This document shows, piece by piece, positions 61,726 through 64,000 of a stretch of 64,000 bases of DNA (the first letter of the stretch is position 1; the number at the start of each line of letters is the position of its first letter). Origin of the DNA: Mesorhizobium ciceri biovar biserrulae WSM1271. GTDB lineage: Bacteria; Pseudomonadota; Alphaproteobacteria; Rhizobiales; Rhizobiaceae. The stretch is taken from NCBI RefSeq assembly GCF_000185905.1, contig NC_014923.1, forward strand, positions 4,983,501 through 5,047,500, in the 5' to 3' direction. The notes below the pieces were generated by a model that was not told where the DNA came from, made no database searches, and saw only the letters and a list, made by a program, of their open reading frames with translations. The position numbers and the translations under genes are program-made.

Positions 61726-63273
61726 TCACCGCCCGCGCGACAAGCTCCCCAGAATGCCGCGCACGATTGCCCGACCGACCGAGGAGCCGACCGAGCGCAC
61801 CACCGACTTGATCGCCGCCTCTGCGACCGTCTGGCGGTTGGACGGGCGCGGTGCAGATGTGCGCCTGCCACCGGATTGCGGCGCGGGATCGTCATTGCCG
61901 AAGCCCGGAATGGTCCAGCGCGAGCCGCCGCTGCCGGCCTGCTGGGCCTGCTCTTCGGCATCCTGCGCGTCCTTGGCCTTTTTCTGCAGCATTTCGAAAG
62001 CCGATTCGCGATCGACGGCCTGATCGTACTGGCCGGCGACCGGGCTTTCCTGGATCAGCTTTTGCCGCTCAGCGGCCGTTATGGGCCCAAGCCGCGAGGA
62101 TGGCGGGCGGATCAGTGTCCGCTGCACCATGGACGGAACACCCTTGGCTTCCAACGTCGAGACCAGCGCCTCGCCAGTGGCAAGCTGTGTAATGGCGGTC
62201 ATGCAGTCGAAATCGGGATTTGGCCGGAACGTTTCGGCCGCCGTCCGGACTGCCTGCTGCTCGCGCGGTGTATAGGCGCGCAGCGCGTGCTGGACGCGAT
62301 TGCCGAGCTGGGCCAGGACTTTTTCAGGGATATCCAAAGGGTTCTGGGTGACGAAATAGACGCCGACGCCTTTCGAGCGGATCAGTCGGACGACCTGTTC
62401 GACGCGATCGATGAGCACCTTGGGTGCTTCGTCGAACAGAAGATGGGCCTCGTCGAAGAAGAACACCAGCTTCGGCTTGTCGGGGTCGCCGACTTCCGGC
62501 AGCACCTCGAACAGCTCCGACATCAGCCATAGCAGGAAGGTCGCGTAGAGCCGCGGATTCATCATCAGCTTGTCGGCGGCAAGCACGCTGATGGCGCCGC
62601 GTCCGTCGCGGGTGGTGCGCATGATATCGGCGATACGCAGTGCCGGTTCGCCGAAGAAGTTTGCGGCCCCCTGCTGTTCGAGGACCAGCAGCGTGCGCTG
62701 GATAGCCCCGACCGATGGCTTCGTCACGTTGCCATAGCGCGAGCCGATCTCGTCGGCGCGCTCGGCGATGTTGGCGAGCAGCGCCTGCAGATCCTTCATG
62801 TCGAGCAGCAGCAAGCCTTCCTCGTCCGCCAGGCGGAAGGCGATGTTCATGATGCCTTCCTGCGCCTCGGTCAGGTTCATCAGGCGCGACAGCAACAACG
62901 GCCCCATTTCCGAGACCGTGGCGCGGATCGGATGACCCTGCTCGCCGAACAAGTCCCAGAAGATAACGGGAAATTCCTGGAAGTCATACGGATCGAGCTT
63001 GACCTGTTCGGCCCGCTTGACGAGGAAATCCTGTGCCGTGCCCATCATCGCGATGCCCGACAGATCACCCTTGATGTCCGCGCAGAACACCGGCACGCCG
63101 GCGTTGGAAAATCCTTCGGCCAGGATCTGCAAGGTGACGGTCTTGCCGGTGCCGGTGGCGCCGGTCACCAGGCCGTGACGATTCCCATATCGCAGCAACA
63201 ACTGCTCGGCACGCTGATAGCTGTCGTCGGGCTTTCGGCTGGCGCCGATGAAAATACTGGTCTCGTCAGCCAT
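61726..63273 (-). CDS. HerA-like ATPase, DUF853 family
   Basis: The 515-aa cytoplasmic ATPase has Walker [13 protein letters not shown] (residues about 36-47), [13 protein letters not shown], Walker [13 protein letters not shown] and the arginine-finger-type [20 protein letters not shown]. This is the HerA/FtsK-like DUF853 (E. coli YjgR) family. These form ring-shaped ATPases whose DNA or protein target is not established. A Gly/Arg/Gln-rich C-terminal linker ends in a basic helix. ATG 63273 follows purine-rich sequence; the divergent region contains a striking tandem repeat. Confidence 0.92.
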   Translation of the reverse strand: MADETSIFIGASRKPDDSYQRAEQLLLRYGNRHGLVTGATGTGKTVTLQILAEGFSNAGVPVFCADIKGDLSGIAMMGTAQDFLVKRAEQVKLDPYDFQEFPVIFWDLFGEQGHPIRATVSEMGPLLLSRLMNLTEAQEGIMNIAFRLADEEGLLLLDMKDLQALLANIAERADEIGSRYGNVTKPSVGAIQRTLLVLEQQGAANFFGEPALRIADIMRTTRDGRGAISVLAADKLMMNPRLYATFLLWLMSELFEVLPEVGDPDKPKLVFFFDEAHLLFDEAPKVLIDRVEQVVRLIRSKGVGVYFVTQNPLDIPEKVLAQLGNRVQHALRAYTPREQQAVRTAAETFRPNPDFDCMTAITQLATGEALVSTLEAKGVPSMVQRTLIRPPSSRLGPITAAERQKLIQESPVAGQYDQAVDRESAFEMLQKKAKDAQDAEEQAQQAGSGGSRWTIPGFGNDDPAPQSGGRRTSAPRPSNRQTVAEAAIKSVVRSVGSSVGRAIVRGILGSLSRGR

Positions 63274-63353
63274 ATGTCCGGTCTCCGCAAACTGATGTGT
63301 CTAAAGCCAGTGGCCTTGCCGCAGGTATAGTGAGGCCATTGCACAGCGACAAT

Positions 63354-63429
63354 GCCATTCGTCCAAATCGGGGCCATTCGTCCAAATCCGGGCCATTCGC
63401 CCAAATCGGCCCCATTCGTTCAGATCGGG
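63354..63429. repeat. Four perfect-period 19-bp tandem repeats
   Basis: Units start at 63354, 63373, 63392 and 63411, each about GCCATTCGTCCAAATCGGG with one to four changes. A decayed fifth unit (63335-63353) keeps the phase and the first six bases. They fill the centre of the 329-base divergent region (63274-63602) between the HerA-like gene and mutA. No other feature is seen in this gap apart from the mutA ribosome binding site. Confidence 0.88.
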
Positions 63430-63602
63430 TTTTTGGAGCTTGCGGATTTTGCCGCTGTTTGGCAATCGTCGTCCACGCGGACTGACCTATATCTGATGGA
63501 TCGAATCCGGTCTCTGAAAGCGCATTGCATTGCGATATCGGACCGGGGACCGTAGACTGAACCGCTCCCGGCTGGTGCGGCCGCATGAAACGAGGAGGAC
63601 GG

Positions 63603-64000
63603 ATGGGCGCCGGAGCCTTGATCCAGGACGTGGAACCCGAGAACGCCGAGCGTCAGCGATGGCTCGCCTTGGCGGAAAAGGCATTGGCAGGCGCTTCCTT
63701 CGAGGAAAAGCTGGTCTCGCACAGCGATGACAACATCCGTATCGAACCGCTCTACGACCGCAGCACCGCGGCGGAACCGATCGTGCGTACAAACCCGAAA
63801 TCGCCATGGATCGTCAGCCAGCGCATCGACGATCCGGACATCGACCGTGCCAGAAGCCAAGCGCTGGAGGATGTTGCACAGGGTGCCACGGGATTGTCGC
63901 TGGTCTTCGAAGGGGCGCCCAACGCGTTCGGCTACGGCTTGCCGAGAACGGCGGAGGCGCTGGAGGCGGTGCTGGACGGCATACCGCTCAACCGCATCCA
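63603..64000 (+). CDS. mutA: Methylmalonyl-CoA mutase small (beta) subunit, 3' end missing
   Basis: The first 132 codons are present and run off the window. The protein starts MGAGALIQDVEPENAERQRW and has L-A-E-K-A-L-A-G-A-S-F-E-E-K-L-V-S-H-S-D-D, I-E-P-L-Y-D-R and P-W-I-V-S-Q-R-I-D-D-P. These match the N-terminus of the small, B12-less subunit of heterodimeric methylmalonyl-CoA mutase. The enzyme interconverts methylmalonyl-CoA and succinyl-CoA in propionate metabolism; the catalytic large subunit (mutB) is expected just downstream. A strong GAGGAGG site lies 4 bases before the ATG. Confidence 0.85.
   Translation, partial: MGAGALIQDVEPENAERQRWLALAEKALAGASFEEKLVSHSDDNIRIEPLYDRSTAAEPIVRTNPKSPWIVSQRIDDPDIDRARSQALEDVAQGATGLSLVFEGAPNAFGYGLPRTAEALEAVLDGIPLNRI

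Overview
The window looks like chromosomal DNA of a Mesorhizobium-type alphaproteobacterium (Hyphomicrobiales, Phyllobacteriaceae). It is GC-rich. It carries the FeuPQ two-component system, a cycHJKL cytochrome c maturation operon linked to degP and glnE, a MucR/Ros regulator with a Cys-x2-Asp finger, and intergenic palindromes of the kind scattered through Mesorhizobium genomes. I recognised no tRNA, rRNA, CRISPR array, insertion sequence or integrase. Gene starts were chosen from ribosome binding sites, overlaps and family lengths. All functional calls are by recognition of the translated sequence, not by database search.

Layout. 1-8861: a 3' fragment of a DUF2147 protein, two tiny membrane or secreted ORFs, AMP nucleosidase (amn), a membrane endonuclease/phosphatase-fold protein, a DUF922 protease, ETF-ubiquinone oxidoreductase, a secreted hypothetical protein, a promoter-terminator module that may be a small RNA, a family-4-like uracil-DNA glycosylase and an XRE/MmyB regulator. 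8862-18323: an EamA transporter coupled to a solitary form II CoxL-type molybdoenzyme, aminopeptidase N, a CbrA-like PAS histidine kinase, and a Phd-type antitoxin followed by a frameshifted toxin. 18383-33113, all on the minus strand apart from a ParE toxin remnant: feuN(candidate)-feuP-feuQ, a lipoprotein, ccmI-ccmE-ccmF-ccmH, degP/htrA, a response regulator and histidine kinase, and glnE. This block joins envelope sensing, haem-protein assembly, periplasmic quality control and nitrogen control.

33289-42364 is the most accessory-looking stretch. A small phage or gene-transfer-agent remnant (DUF3168 plus a truncated head-tail adaptor) is followed by a 2-keto-4-pentenoate hydratase, a polyamine-type ABC importer, a LysR regulator, and a divergent pair made of an M20-like amidohydrolase and an arginine-deiminase-like enzyme. 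I read the importer, regulator and enzyme pair as a candidate uptake and degradation module for a guanidino or ureido compound; the substrate is unknown.

42515-53266: PBP1A, a large palindromic repeat, a split DUF1214/DUF1254 pair, a DUF2336 protein, a histidine kinase that overlaps a membrane-anchored peptidoglycan-binding protein and sits beside a DUF1491 protein, a DUF5330 protein, SufE, MucR and an SH3-like secreted protein. 53430-64000: an S9 oligopeptidase with a LysE exporter, a small SET-domain protein, two c-type cytochromes, SodB, a class IV aminotransferase, a type II HAD dehalogenase, an L,D-transpeptidase, a HerA-like ATPase and the start of the methylmalonyl-CoA mutase small subunit. 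Three unrelated short tandem repeats (unit 17-19 bp) lie just 5' of genes, at feuP, the S9 peptidase, and between the HerA-like gene and mutA.
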